From Streptomyces himalayensis subsp. himalayensis (GTDB taxonomy: Bacteria; Actinomycetota; Actinomycetes; Streptomycetales; Streptomycetaceae): 64,000 nt of DNA. The position numbers and the translations under genes are program-made. Within the stretch, counting starts at the first letter, position 1. Every line of letters begins with the position of its first letter. The stretch spans positions 186,001 to 250,000 of the forward strand of contig NZ_JACEHE010000004.1 of assembly GCF_013778455.1 (NCBI RefSeq). Reading direction: 5' to 3'. This document shows positions 1 through 10,226 of this stretch, one piece after another. The notes under the pieces were generated by a model. The model was not told where the DNA came from, ran no database searches, and saw only the letters and a program-made list of their open reading frames with translations.

Positions 1-756
1 GACGGCCGTGGGAAGGCGGGGGCGAGCCAGCAGTTCCTTCGCGCCCTTGTAGCCGCCTTCCTGGGTGTAGCTGGTGGAGACCACATCGATCGACTCCGCC
101 AGGCCGAGCGCCCGCATGGCCTGCCGGTATCCGTCGGCGCGCCGGGCGTTGGGCATCTCCGCGCGGCGCGTCGGGTCGGTTTCGCGGTGTTCGATGTGGG
201 CGATCCGGCGATGCCCGAGACCGGCGAGGTGATCGACGATCAAGGACGCGCCCTCGACGTCGTCGTCCACCACCGTGTCGTACACCGGAGAGGACCCGTG
301 CCGGCCGACGACGACGGTCGGCACGGAGGAGGCGACCTGTTCGAGATGGGTGCGAGGCGACACGGGTGCGATCATGATGATGCCGTCCATGCGGCGGTCG
401 ATCATCGCCTCGGTGACGCGGGCTTCCGCCTTCTCGCCGTTGCCGCCCGGTCCCAGGAACACCTGGTATTCGGTGTCCTCCAGCGAGCCGGTGATGCCGT
501 CGAGTATCTCGGGGAAGAAGGGGTTGCGGATGTCCGGCAGCATGACGCCGATGGTGTACGTCTGCCCACGGAGGCCTCTGGCACCCGCGTGCGGCCGGTA
601 GCCCAGCTCATCGATCGCACGGCGGACCTTGGCACGCATCTCGGGGCTGGCTCCGTAGGCGTTGCGCAACACCTTGGACACGGCGGTCGTGGACACCTGG
701 GCGTGACGGGCGACGTCGACGATGGTGACCCTGCGCGATGGTGCTGACGGCTCCAT
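1..756 (-). CDS. LacI-family transcriptional repressor (partial, C-terminus beyond left edge)
   Basis: The N-terminal helix-turn-helix (about residues 10-55, reading VTIVDVARHAQVSTTAVSKV) and the following periplasmic-binding-like domain (YTIGVMLPDIRNPFFPEIL) are typical of LacI/GalR repressors. The ATG at 756 is preceded by a GGGGGAGGA ribosome binding site. The gene diverges from a sugar ABC transporter plus alpha-L-rhamnosidase operon, so it is probably that operon's repressor, released by a rhamnose-containing ligand (inference). LacI-type dyads sit in its own leader (772-787) and just downstream of the operon promoter (923-938), which fits auto- and cross-repression. About 250 residues are visible; the last part of the effector domain is missing. 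Confidence 0.93.
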   Translation of the reverse strand, partial: MEPSAPSRRVTIVDVARHAQVSTTAVSKVLRNAYGASPEMRAKVRRAIDELGYRPHAGARGLRGQTYTIGVMLPDIRNPFFPEILDGITGSLEDTEYQVFLGPGGNGEKAEARVTEAMIDRRMDGIIMIAPVSPRTHLEQVASSVPTVVVGRHGSSPVYDTVVDDDVEGASLIVDHLAGLGHRRIAHIEHRETDPTRRAEMPNARRADGYRQAMRALGLAESIDVVSTSYTQEGGYKGAKELLARPRLPTAV

Positions 757-771
757 CGGTTCCTCCCCCTT

Positions 772-787
772 TGGGTAACGTTGCCGC
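772..787. promoter_or_regulatory. Putative LacI-type operator in the regulator leader
   Basis: TGGGTAACGTTGCCGC has the CG-centred dyad of LacI-family operators. It is a weaker copy of the site at 923-938 and lies just upstream of the regulator ribosome binding site, which suggests autoregulation. Confidence 0.5.
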
Positions 788-879
788 CGAGTGTACGGAC
801 GGATCCCGCTGCTCAGTAGGCATCTCGCGGCGGACTGCGCAGTTCACCGCCGTAACGATGATGCAGCGTGCGCGGCATC

Positions 880-908
880 TTGACGTCACGCGGGACCCTC
901 TCTAGGGT
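880..908 (+). promoter_or_regulatory. Sigma-70-like promoter of the rhamnoside operon
   Basis: TTGACG (880-885) and TAGGGT (903-908) are separated by exactly 17 bases. Transcription should start near 915, directly before the operator at 923-938. This is the only strong -35/-10 pair seen in the 322-base divergent region 757-1078. Confidence 0.6.
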
Positions 909-922
909 CTGGCCACACCCTT

Positions 923-938
923 TGGGAAACGTTACCCA
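923..938. promoter_or_regulatory. Putative LacI-type operator overlapping the start of transcription
   Basis: TGGGAAACGTTACCCA is a near-perfect CG-centred palindrome (7 of 8 positions paired) placed 14 bases after the -10 box, an ideal repression site. A second dyad, TTGAAACGATTCAA, lies at 1050-1063 just before the first ribosome binding site and may be an additional operator. Confidence 0.65.
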
Positions 939-1078
939 CAGCCCGAACGCGGGCCGCCCGGCCCGGCATCGCATCAGCCACCCAAGACGAAGAAACCGGC
1001 AGGCGCTCCTCGCCGCCTCACGCTGACCGGAGCCTGACCGCGAGTGTGTTTGAAACGATTCAAGAAGGAGGTGCGTCG

Positions 1079-2026
1079 GTGACTCTCGCCCCGTACGAGC
1101 AACTCCCGGACCATGACCGGCCTCCGGATGCGGAACCGGTTCCACGAGTCCGGCGGGCGCGTACCACCCCGCCCTGGTGGTTCGCGCTGCCCGCGCTGCT
1201 GCTGTTCGCCTTCGTCGTCCTGGTGCCGAGCGTTCGCGGTGTCTACTACGCCTTCACCGACTGGGACGGCCTCGATCCCCACTTCTCCTTCGTCGGACTG
1301 GACAACTTCTCCGACATGCTCAGCGACCCCGACGCGCAGCAGGCCATCTGGCACACCCTGCTGATCGCCGTGTCCATCACGGTCGTTCAGAACGCGCTGG
1401 GCCTGCTGCTGGCCCTCGGGGTCAACACGGCGATCAAGTCCCGCAACGTGCTCAGAGTGTTCCTGTTCGCGCCGGCCGTCATCACGCCGATCGTGACCGC
1501 CTACCTCTGGCGCAACCTGCTCGGTCCGGACGGTGCGGTCAACAGCCTTCTGGGTGCGGTGGGTCTGGACGGCTGGCGGCAGGACTGGCTGGGCAGTCCG
1601 CAGCTCGCCCTGTGGGCGGTGGTCGGCGTGATCGTCTGGCAGTTCGCGGGCTACTCGATGGTGATCTTCCTGGCGGGGCTCCAGTCGGTGCCCAAGGAGG
1701 TCCATGAGGCGGCGGCCATCGACGGTGCGGGTGCTGTACGGCGTTTCTGGTCGGTGACGCGGCCGCTGCTGGCCCCGGCGCTCACCATCAACCTGATGCT
1801 GTCGATCATCGGAGGGATCAAGCTCTTCGACCAGGTGTACGCGTTGACGGGCGGGGGGCCGGGGCACGCGACCGACACCATCTCGACGCTGATCTACAAG
1901 GACGCCTTCACACTCGGTGAGTTCGGCTACAGCATCGCGCTCGCGGTCGTCCTCACGATCATCGTGGCGGTCGTCTCGACCGGACAGTACGTCGTGCTGT
2001 CCCGCAACGAGAGGGCCGCGTCGTGA
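1079..2026 (+). CDS. Carbohydrate ABC transporter permease, MalF-type (CUT1)
   Basis: This is an inner-membrane subunit of a sugar importer, about 315 residues with six predicted membrane spans. The EAA loop that contacts the ATPase (HEAAAIDGAGAVRRFWSVTRP-like, near residues 208-225) is intact. GTG 1079 is chosen over the in-frame GTG 1046 because GAAGGAGG sits 7 bases upstream. Its stop overlaps the next permease start (gtgA), so the two are translationally coupled. No ATPase gene is in the operon; CUT1 systems in Streptomyces commonly share the MsiK ATPase (established knowledge), which is probably used here. Substrate is inferred as a rhamnoside or rhamnose from the downstream rhamnosidase. 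Confidence 0.9.
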   Translation: MTLAPYEQLPDHDRPPDAEPVPRVRRARTTPPWWFALPALLLFAFVVLVPSVRGVYYAFTDWDGLDPHFSFVGLDNFSDMLSDPDAQQAIWHTLLIAVSITVVQNALGLLLALGVNTAIKSRNVLRVFLFAPAVITPIVTAYLWRNLLGPDGAVNSLLGAVGLDGWRQDWLGSPQLALWAVVGVIVWQFAGYSMVIFLAGLQSVPKEVHEAAAIDGAGAVRRFWSVTRPLLAPALTINLMLSIIGGIKLFDQVYALTGGGPGHATDTISTLIYKDAFTLGEFGYSIALAVVLTIIVAVVSTGQYVVLSRNERAAS

Positions 2027-2844
2027 ACCGTTACCGCCGTCGCACGCTCGCGCTGGAACTGGCGGTGATCGCCACCGCCCTGGTCGTGGGCTTCCCGGTG
2101 TATGTCCTGGTCAACATGGCCGTGCGGCCGACGTCCGACTCCTCGTCGCCGATCAGCCCGACCACCTCGCCCACCCTGGACAACTTCTCGCAAGCCTGGC
2201 AACAGGGCGCGCTGGGCGGAGCGTTGGCCAACAGTGTGCTGGTGACGGCCTGCAGCGTCTTCATCGTGCTCGCCGTCTCGTCGCTGGCGGCGTACCCGCT
2301 GGCCCGCGTCACGGCTCACTGGTCGCGGGGTACGTATCTGACGTTCCTCCTGGGCCTCGTCCTGCCCTTCCAACTCGCCTCGCTCCCGCTTTACCAGACC
2401 ATGCGCGACATGGGCCTGCTCGGCACCCCGTGGGCCCTGGTTCTCTTCTACTCCGGCCTGCAGGTGCCGTTCACCGTCTTCCTCTACGTCGGCTTCCTGC
2501 GCGCGCTGCCCCGCGACTTCGAGGACGCGGCACTGATCGACGGCTGCACACCGCTGCAGGGCTTCCGGTATGTAGTCCTGCCGATGCTCAAACCGGTCAC
2601 GGTGACGGCGCTGGTGCTGAACGCGGTCGCCGTGTGGAACGACTTCTTCACCCCGCTGCTGTACCTCAGCGGCAGCGCTCAGCAGACCATGCCGGTCGCG
2701 ATCGCCGGCTTCGTCGGTCAGTACGTCACCGACTGGAACCTCATCTTCGCCGCACTGGTGATCAGCATCCTGCCCGTCCTGCTCGTCTACTTCCTGCTGC
2801 AGCGCAGCATCATCAACGGCTTCGCGGGAGGGCTGCGCGGATGA
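2023..2844 (+). CDS. Carbohydrate ABC transporter permease, MalG-type (CUT1)
   Basis: The second membrane subunit of the importer has 273 residues and about six membrane spans. The EAA motif reads EDAALIDGCTPLQGFRYVVLP (around residues 167-187), as in MalG homologues. It starts at GTG 2023, overlapping the last 4 bases of the upstream permease. It should pair with that permease and with the lipoprotein encoded next to import an oligosaccharide or monosaccharide. Confidence 0.9.
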   Translation: MNRYRRRTLALELAVIATALVVGFPVYVLVNMAVRPTSDSSSPISPTTSPTLDNFSQAWQQGALGGALANSVLVTACSVFIVLAVSSLAAYPLARVTAHWSRGTYLTFLLGLVLPFQLASLPLYQTMRDMGLLGTPWALVLFYSGLQVPFTVFLYVGFLRALPRDFEDAALIDGCTPLQGFRYVVLPMLKPVTVTALVLNAVAVWNDFFTPLLYLSGSAQQTMPVAIAGFVGQYVTDWNLIFAALVISILPVLLVYFLLQRSIINGFAGGLRG

Positions 2845-2899
2845 CGCACGACGCCCGCCCGACCCTCATGCCCGGTGGCACTTCCCCGAGGGGGACATC

Positions 2900-4161
2900 A
2901 TGACGACACGCACACTCCCGGCCCTGATCGCCGCGGTGACGGCCGGCGCCTTGCTGGCCGCCTGCAGCGGCGGCACCAAGGCAAGCTCCGGCGGCGACTC
3001 CAAGACCCTGACGCTGGCCTCGGTCGACCAGGGCTCCATCGAGGACGTCGTCAAGGCGTTCGAGAAGGCGAACCCGGGCGTCGAGGTCCGCTACACCACC
3101 AGCGGCGCCGACCAGTACCAGCAGCAGATCCGGACCCAGTTGTCCTCGGGCACCGCACCCGACGTGATGTCGGTCTGGCCCGGCAACGGGAACCCGGGCG
3201 CCACCTACGTCCTGGCCGAGCCGGGGTATCTGCGCGATCTCTCGGACCAGCCGTGGGCCGCCAAGCTGCCGGACGCCATGAAGAGCGTCGCCCAGTACGA
3301 GGGGAAGACCTACAACGCGGTCTTCGGGCAGAACGGCATCGGCGCGTCTACAACCAGCAGGCCATGGCGAAGGCCGGGCTCACTCCGCCGGACACCTGGA
3401 CGAAGCTGCTGGCCTTCTGCCAGGCCGCGAAGGCCAAGGGAACCCCCGCCTTCGCGCTGGGCAACCAGGACAACTGGGTGACCCAGCTCGTCCTGTACGC
3501 GCTCGTCGCCACGACCGTCTACGGCGACGACCGCGACTTCGACAAGAAGATGCAGGCCGGCCAGGCCGCCTTCGCGCAGTCGCCGTGGACCACCGCCCTG
3601 GACAAGTACCTGACGATGGAGAAGACCGGCTGCTTCCAGAAGAACCCGCTGGGCACCAACTACGAAGCCAGCCAGGAACTCGCCGCCACCGGCAAGACGC
3701 TCGGCATCATCCAGGGCAACTGGGTGATCGCCCTCCTGAAGCAGAAGAACCCGCAAGGCACGTTCACGCTGCGGGCGCTCCCCGCCACCGACGACGCGTC
3801 CGAGACGCTCATACCGGCCGCGGCAGGCGCCGGCTACGGCGTCAACGCCAAGGCGAAGAACGAGGAACTCGCCCTGAAGTTCGTGAACTTCGTGATGTCG
3901 CCGGAGGGCATGAACCTGTTCGTCAAGAAGCAGGGCGGTCTGCCCTCCCTCCCCGACACCGGTTTTGCGGTCGACCCGTCGTTGACCGAACTGTCCAAGT
4001 TCGTCAGGGCGGACCGGACGGTGCCGTTCATGGACCAGCTCTGGCCCAACGCCAAGGTCCAGCAGACCATGCTCAGCGGCCTCCAGGAGATCTTCAGCGG
4101 GCAGTCCACACCCAAGAAACTCCTCGACGACATGGACGCCGACTACAAAGCCGGCTCCTGA
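2900..4161 (+). pseudogene. Sugar ABC transporter substrate-binding lipoprotein, interrupted by a -1 frameshift
   Basis: ATG 2900 follows a GAGGGGG ribosome binding site. Residues 1-22 are a lipoprotein signal ending in the lipobox LLAAC (Cys22). The first frame reads as a normal extracellular solute-binding protein to about residue 148 (FGQNGIGA). The homologous reading then continues in another frame from 3349 (YNQQAMAKAGLTPPDTWTKL) to the stop at 4161. Inserting one G at 3346/3347 (gcg-tc to gcg-gtc) restores a single protein of about 420 residues, the usual family size. No other damage is visible, so this is either a recent disabling mutation or a sequencing error. It lies between the permeases and the rhamnosidase and should be the operon's binding protein. 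Confidence 0.85.
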
Positions 4162-4238
4162 ACGCCCTTGAAGCACAGGAAACCGAAGGGATGACGGTGT
4201 GCTCTATGCACAACACGACGCAGAAGGAGCGGACCGCG

Positions 4239-7200
4239 ATGTCGAGAACAGCGACCGTCCCGGCAGAGATGACAGGGGAGTCCGCCGTCGGAGCGTGCTC
4301 GCGGCGACGGGGGGCGCTGTGCCTGTAGTGGCCGGTGCCATGGGCGGCGGAAGCACCGCACACGCGGCATCCTCCCCTCGTACCGAGAATGACGCCGTGT
4401 CCGGGCTGACCGTGGAACACCGCACGGATCCACTGGGCGTGGATGCCGCCCGGCCGCGCTTCGGCTGGCGCATACGGTCGGCAGCCCGCGGGCAGAGCCA
4501 AGGGGCCTACCAGATACTCGTGGCGAGCTCTCCGGACAAGCTGACCGCCGCCCGCGCGGACGTGTGGAACAGCGGCAGTGTGCACTCCTCCGATTCCGTG
4601 GCCGTCCGCTACGCGGGCAAACCGCTGCGCGCCTCGACCCGCTATCACTGGACCGTCACCGTCTGGGACGCCGAAGGCCGAACGGTCGGTACCGCCTCCC
4701 CCTCCTTCTTCGAGACCGGCCTCATGAGCACCGACGGCGTGGCCGGATGGGACGGTGCACAGTGGATCGGGATGAAGGGGAAGACCCCCAACTCGCCCGG
4801 CGCACCGATGCTGCGGAAGGAGGAATCCCTCAGGACGGCGGGCTCCGCGCAGAACCGGCCGCAGGTCCGCGAGGCACGGCTCTACGTCTCCGCCCTCGGG
4901 GTCTACGAGGCCTACGTCAACGGGCACCACGTGACCGTTCCGCAGGACGGCTCCACCACGATGGAGCTGCTCGCCCCTGGCTGGACGAACTACGACGCGC
5001 GCGTCAACTACATGACGTACGACGTCACGGACCTCGTGACGCGGGAGCCGGACGTCACCCTCGCGATCGTCCTGGGCAACGGCTGGTACAACGGCCGCGT
5101 CTCCGAGGGCAGCACCTATTACTCGGAGGACGGCAACGCCCTTGCGGTCAAGGCCAAGCTGCTCATCCGGTACGCCGACGGGACGTCGCAGACGGTCGTC
5201 ACCAGGCCGGACGGCGGTTGGAAGGCCACGGACACGGGCCCCTACCGCGCCGACGACATCTACGACGGCCAGACCTACGACGCCCGCATGGAGCTGCCCG
5301 GCTGGACGTCGCACGGATTCGACGACACCGCCTGGTCGGACGTGGAACGAGTCGCCTTCGAGGACAAGTACCCTGACTCGCAACTCCTCGCCTACCCGGG
5401 CGAGACCGCACGCCTGATGTCGCGCTGGGACCGCCGACCGCAGTCGATCACCGTCGCCACCGGAGTGACCGGACAGGACGGCAGCCCCAACGGCAGGGGA
5501 CGCATCGTCGTCGACGCAGCCCGCACGGTGACCGATCCCGCAAAGGCGGCCTCCGCCTCCGTCACGATCGGCAGCGGCGACACCGCCGTCTTCGACCTCG
5601 GTCAGAACATGGTCGGGGTGGCCCGCTACAGCCTGCGCGGACCGGCCGGAGCCCGGGTCGAGTTCAGGTTCGGCGAGATGCTCAACGACGACAGCGTCGG
5701 CGCGGACGGCCTCGAGGGCTCCGTCTACCGGGCCAACCTCCGCAGCGCCAAGGCCACCAGCACGTACATCCTCAAGGGGGACCGACACGGCGAGACCCAC
5801 CAGGACTCCCTGACCTTCTACGGCTTCCGCTACGTGTCCGTCACCGCGACGGACACCGTCACGATCACCGGCCTGACCGGAAAGGTCGCGACGTCCGCAA
5901 TCCGCGAGACAGGCACCGTCACCACCAACGATCCCGACATCAATCAGCTGGCCGACAACATCCGGTGGGGTCAGCGTGGCAACTACCTCTGGGTGCCCAC
6001 CGACTGTCCCCAGCGCGACGAACGCCTCGGCTGGACCGGCGACACTCAGGTCTTCGCCACGACCGGCCTGTACAACGCGGACGCCGGTGTGTTCCTCAGC
6101 CACTTCCAGGACACCGTTGTCGACTCCCAGGCCGTCTACGGCATGGACAAGGCACAGTTCACCGGGGTCGCCCCCGGCGGAAGGTACAACTGGCCCGGTG
6201 GCGGGAGCGGTTGGGCGGACTGCGGTGTCATCCTCCCGTGGATCGTGTGGCAGATGACCGGTGACGCGACCGTCGTCAAGGACAACTGGCCCGCGATGAC
6301 CCGATACCTGGACTGGATCCGGCAGCAGACCGGCGACACGTACGCAGGACAAGGCTCCCTCACCGGCGACTGGCTGGCGCCCCAGAAGACCAGCGCCCAG
6401 CTCATGAGCGACGTCTCCTACGGCTATGCCGCGCGGCTGATGGCGCAGATGGCCCGCGAGATCGGCCGGACGGCAGAGGGGGAGGCGTACGAGCGGCTCT
6501 TCGCACGCATCAAGCAGGCGTTCATCACCAAGTACCTGAGCACGGAGGGCGGCCGGGTCACGGTCAAGTCCAGCCTCGGCGACGCGTCCCCGATCGAACC
6601 GGGCGCCGACCCCGATGAGAAGACGGAGGACAACAGCCAGTCAGCGCTGCTGTGGGTCCTCAAGCTCGGGTTCTACGAGACGGAAGCGCAGCGCCGCACG
6701 CTCGTCGGGCTTCTGGCCGACAACATCGGCAACGACGCGGCCTACAAGGCCGCGCACCCGAACAGCAGCCGGGTCAAGTACGCCGAGAACACGCTGTCCG
6801 TCGGCTTCCTCGGCGTCAACGTCCTCGCCCCCGTCCTCACCGAGGAGGGATGCCCGGACCTGGCGTACAAGCTGCTGCACCAGGACGCGCTGCCGTCCTG
6901 GCTGTACTCGGTGAGAAACGGTGCCACCACCGTCTGGGAGCGCTGGAACTCCTACTCCGGGGACGCCGGGTTCGGTCCGGTCAGCATGAACTCCTTCAAC
7001 CACTACGCCTACGGCGCGATCATGGAGTGGATGTACGCGTACATGGCCGGCATCGCCCGCGACCCGGACAGCCCCGGCTTCAAGCACTTCGTCCTGCAAC
7101 CCCACATCGATCCCACCGGCAGGATCACGAAGGTGTCAGGCTCGTACGAGTCGCCGTACGGCGAGATCAGAAGCGAGTGGGCGGTGGACGACACAGGCCG

Positions 7201-7399
7201 GACCCTGGTGTACGACGCGGTCGTGCCCGCGAACAGCGAGGCGACGCTGCGCCTTCCGGCCGTCTCCGCCGATTCCGTCCGCGAAGGACGGACCACGCTG
7301 GCAGGAGTGGACGGAGTGCGTTTCCTCGGCCACACGGACGGCGTGGCCTCACACCGGTTGCCCTCCGGCCGCTATCACCTGACCGCCCGGCTCCGCTGA
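4239..7399 (+). CDS. GH78 alpha-L-rhamnosidase, Tat-exported; probable frameshift in the signal region
   Basis: It releases terminal alpha-L-rhamnose from glycosides. Domains in order are an N-terminal beta-sandwich (WNSGSV, ARLYVSALGVYEAYVNG), a six-hairpin catalytic domain with CPQRDERLGWTGDTQ, and a C-terminal beta-sandwich. It has about 1050 residues, normal for GH78. The natural start appears to be ATG 4239, with AGAAGGAG upstream, but that frame stops after 29 codons. Adding one G to GGGG at 4275-4278 joins it to RRRSVLAATGGA, a clear twin-arginine signal, and to the rest of the protein. As read, the long frame could only start at weakly supported codons such as GTG 4199. It is the last gene of the operon. 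Confidence 0.88.
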
Positions 7400-7446
7400 G
7401 CAGCGGGGGGTTCGGGTTCGGCATCAGGCTGACCGGCAGAGCAAGG

Positions 7447-7472
7447 GGTTCGCGGCCCATGGGCGGCGAACC
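7447..7472 (+). terminator. Hairpin after the rhamnosidase gene
   Basis: GGTTCGC and GCGAACC form a 7-bp stem that continues through the inner GCCCATGGGC palindrome with one mismatch. It begins 47 bases after the rhamnosidase stop and has no clear U tract. Confidence 0.4.
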
Positions 7473-7541
7473 GTGTGTTTCCGTGGTGTCAGCGCAACCG
7501 CATAATTGGGCCGCGCGTTCCAGTTGGGTAGAGTGGAGGGC

Positions 7542-8237
7542 ATGACAGGACCCGCAGACCCCGCAGAAACCCCAGGCCAGCAGCCCGAGCAGGGTCTGCG
7601 CGCCGATGCCGAGCGCAACCGTGAACGCATCCTCGCCGCCGCCCGCCGTCTGTACGCCACCGAGGGCCTGAGCGTCTCCATGGCCTCCGTCGCCCGCGAG
7701 GCAGGCGTCGGCAAGGCCACCCTCTCCCGCCGCTTCGCCAGCCGCGAAGAGCTCATCACCGCGGTTTTCGCGGACCGCATGGACGCCTACGCCGAAGCCG
7801 TCACCGAAGCACTCGCCGACCCCGACCCCTGGCACGGCTTCATCTGCTACATCGAGGCCGTCTGTGCCATGCAGGCCGCCGACCGAGGCTTCGCCGACGT
7901 CCTGACCATGACCTTTCCTGCCGCCAAGGCCCTCGAAGCCCGGCGCACCGAGGCGTACAACGGGTTCATCGAAGTCATCACCCGCGCTCAGAACAGCGGC
8001 CACCTGCGCGACGACTTCACGTCGGAGGACCTGGTCGTCCTCCTGATGGCCAACGCCGGCGTCGTCGCCGCCACCGGCGACGCAGCCCCCGACGCCTGGC
8101 GCCGCCTGGTCGGCCAGATGCTCCGCGCCTACGCCACCCCCGGAACCGAGCTCCCGCCCCTGCCCCCGGCCCCCGCTCCCCGCGCCCTCTACCGCGCCAT
8201 GATCCGACTCTCACGCCCCGCGCCCGGCACATCCTGA
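7542..8237 (+). CDS. TetR/AcrR-family regulator
   Basis: This DNA-binding repressor has 231 residues. An N-terminal helix-turn-helix (about residues 20-65: RERILAAARRLYATEGLSV, ATLSRRFASREELITAVF) is followed by a helical ligand domain. ATG 7542 has TGGAGGG upstream. It precedes an ABC-2 exporter pair by 190 bases, and the exporter may be its target, although it is not clearly in one operon with it. No dyad operator was identified with confidence. The ligand is unknown. Confidence 0.88.
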   Translation: MTGPADPAETPGQQPEQGLRADAERNRERILAAARRLYATEGLSVSMASVAREAGVGKATLSRRFASREELITAVFADRMDAYAEAVTEALADPDPWHGFICYIEAVCAMQAADRGFADVLTMTFPAAKALEARRTEAYNGFIEVITRAQNSGHLRDDFTSEDLVVLLMANAGVVAATGDAAPDAWRRLVGQMLRAYATPGTELPPLPPAPAPRALYRAMIRLSRPAPGTS

Positions 8238-8428
8238 ACCACTCCGACGAACGGCGCCGGGGCGCGTGCGTCGTCCGCGTACGAATCGGCGCGCGGGTCG
8301 TCCCACGGTCGTTGTCCATGGCGGTGGCGTACTGCGGTCGCGGTACGCACAGTGCACGCCGTGGGTTGACGCGGGGTTCCGCTTTCCTCGAAGAAACTTG
8401 AAGCCTCAAATGGTCGCGGAGGTGGATT

Positions 8429-9367
8429 GTGATCGAGGTGGACAACCTCAGTAAGAGGTACGGGGACAAACTCGCAGTCGATGCGCTGAGCTTCACCGTG
8501 CGTTCCGGTGTGGTGACGGGGTTTCTCGGGCCCAACGGGGCGGGCAAGTCGACGACGATGCGCATGATCATGGGGCTGGACCGGCCGTCGTCCGGAACGA
8601 CGCGCATCAACAGCCGCCCGTACGAGCAGCACAAGGCCCCACTGCAGGAGATCGGGGCGTTGCTGGAGGCGAAGGCGATCCACCCGGGACGCTCGGCGTA
8701 TCACCACCTGGTGGCTCTGGCGGCGAGCAACGGCATCGGCAAGCGGCGGGTGCTGGAGGTGATCGACATGGTCGGCCTGACGGAGGTGGCCCGCAAGCGG
8801 GCGGGCGGGTTCTCGCTGGGCATGGGGCAGCGGCTGGGCATCGCCTCGGCGCTGCTCGGCGACCCACAGGTCGTCATGCTGGACGAACCGGTCAACGGCC
8901 TCGATCCCGAGGGGGTGTTGTGGATCCGCAACCTGCTGAAGGACCTCGCGGACCGGGGCCGGACGGTCTTCGTCTCCTCCCACCTCATGAGTGAGATGGC
9001 GTTGATCGCCGAGGACCTCATCGTGATCGGGCGCGGCCGGCTGCTGTCCGCCGGCCCGCTCGCCGACTTCGTCGCCCAGTCCTCCGGCCGCAGCGTACGG
9101 GTGCGCTCGCCGCAGGCCGCGCACCTGCGTGACCTGTTGGTGGGTGACGGCGTCTCGGTCACCAGCAGCGAGCCCGGCGTGCTGGACGTCCAAGGGCTGG
9201 ACGCCGCCGAGATCGGCGAACGCGCCGCGGCCTCCGGACTGGTCCTGCACGAACTGTCCCTTCAGGAGGCGTCGCTGGAGGAGGCGTTCATGGAGCTGAC
9301 CCGTGACGCCGTCGAATACCACGCCACCACTGCGGAGTTCGCCACCACGGGAGGGACGAACCGATGA
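8429..9367 (+). CDS. ABC-2 type transporter ATP-binding protein
   Basis: This cytoplasmic ATPase of an efflux system has 312 residues. The Walker A (GPNGAGKST, near residues 35-43), signature (SLGMGQRLGIASALL) and Walker B (VVMLDEPVNGLDP) motifs are complete. The C-terminal extension resembles drug-exporter ATPases. GTG 8429 is preceded by GGAGG at 8418. The last four bases overlap the start of the permease (ATGA), so the two form one transporter. Substrate unknown. Confidence 0.92.
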   Translation: MIEVDNLSKRYGDKLAVDALSFTVRSGVVTGFLGPNGAGKSTTMRMIMGLDRPSSGTTRINSRPYEQHKAPLQEIGALLEAKAIHPGRSAYHHLVALAASNGIGKRRVLEVIDMVGLTEVARKRAGGFSLGMGQRLGIASALLGDPQVVMLDEPVNGLDPEGVLWIRNLLKDLADRGRTVFVSSHLMSEMALIAEDLIVIGRGRLLSAGPLADFVAQSSGRSVRVRSPQAAHLRDLLVGDGVSVTSSEPGVLDVQGLDAAEIGERAAASGLVLHELSLQEASLEEAFMELTRDAVEYHATTAEFATTGGTNR

Positions 9368-10200
9368 GCACCACCGCACTCGCCCCGCACGACACGCCCG
9401 AGACGGCCGGCCGACACGCGGCCGGTCAGCGCGTCACCTTTCCGCGGGTCGTCCACATGGAATGGATCAAGCTGCGGTCGCTGCGCTCGACGATCTACAC
9501 ACTGGCGATCACCGTAGCCCTCGTCGTCGGTTTCGGGCTGCTGCTGTCCAGTGTGGTCGGCTCGGGAGAGGGCCCCGGACAGGATGATTTCGGGGACCCG
9601 ACCTCGATCAGCCTGGGTGGGGTCACCCTCGCCGCCCTTGCCATCTCGGTGCTCGGCGTGCTGATGAGCGCCGGCGAGTACGCCACCGGAACCATCCGCG
9701 CCACGCTGTCCGCGGTGCCGGCCCGCCTGCCGGTGCTGTGGGGCAAGGTCGTCGTCTTCGCAGCCGTGAGCTTCGTGCTCATGTTCATCGCGGCCCTGGG
9801 GGCCTTCCTGGCCGGCCAGTCGGTCCTGTCCTCCCGCGACATGGCCACCGCCGCGCTGTCGGATCCGGGGGTGTTCCGCGCGCTGGTCGGCGCGGCGGTC
9901 TACCTGACCGGTGCCGGGCTGATCGGCCTGGCGGTCGGCGCCCTGCTGCGCAACACCGCCGGAGCGATCACCCTCGTGGTGGGCGCGCTCTTCGTGGTGC
10001 CCGGCCTGATCCAACTGCTGCCGAGCAGCTGGAACGACGCCATCGGCCCGTACCTGCCGTCGAACGCGGGGAACTCGTTCATGGCGGTGCAGACGACCGG
10101 TGACGCACTGTCACCCGGGGCCGGGCTCGCGGTGTTCGCCGGTTACATCGTCGTGCTCCTGGCCGGCGCGGCCGTCCTGCTCAAGCGGCGCGATGCGTGA
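9364..10200 (+). CDS. ABC-2 type transporter permease
   Basis: The membrane partner of the preceding ATPase has 278 residues. It has a cytoplasmic N-terminus ending MEWIKLRSLRSTIYTL, six hydrophobic segments and the conserved region MSAGEYATGTIRATLSAVP, typical of ABC-2 permeases. It is translationally coupled to the ATPase by an ATGA overlap. Confidence 0.9.
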   Translation: MSTTALAPHDTPETAGRHAAGQRVTFPRVVHMEWIKLRSLRSTIYTLAITVALVVGFGLLLSSVVGSGEGPGQDDFGDPTSISLGGVTLAALAISVLGVLMSAGEYATGTIRATLSAVPARLPVLWGKVVVFAAVSFVLMFIAALGAFLAGQSVLSSRDMATAALSDPGVFRALVGAAVYLTGAGLIGLAVGALLRNTAGAITLVVGALFVVPGLIQLLPSSWNDAIGPYLPSNAGNSFMAVQTTGDALSPGAGLAVFAGYIVVLLAGAAVLLKRRDA

Positions 10201-10226
10201 GCCCGTCGCCGCAGGCACCGCCGCCG

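Noticed and set aside
1046..1078. Upstream GTG start for the first rhamnoside permease
   Set aside because: It overlaps the TTGAAACGATTCAA dyad and has no ribosome site, whereas GTG 1079 has GAAGGAGG at ideal spacing.
4094..6352. Very long open frame (over 750 codons) on the strand opposite the rhamnosidase
   Set aside because: It is the antisense shadow of a clear GH78 gene in GC-rich DNA; composition is biased to Val/Gly/Arg/Asp with no domain, and it has no ribosome site.
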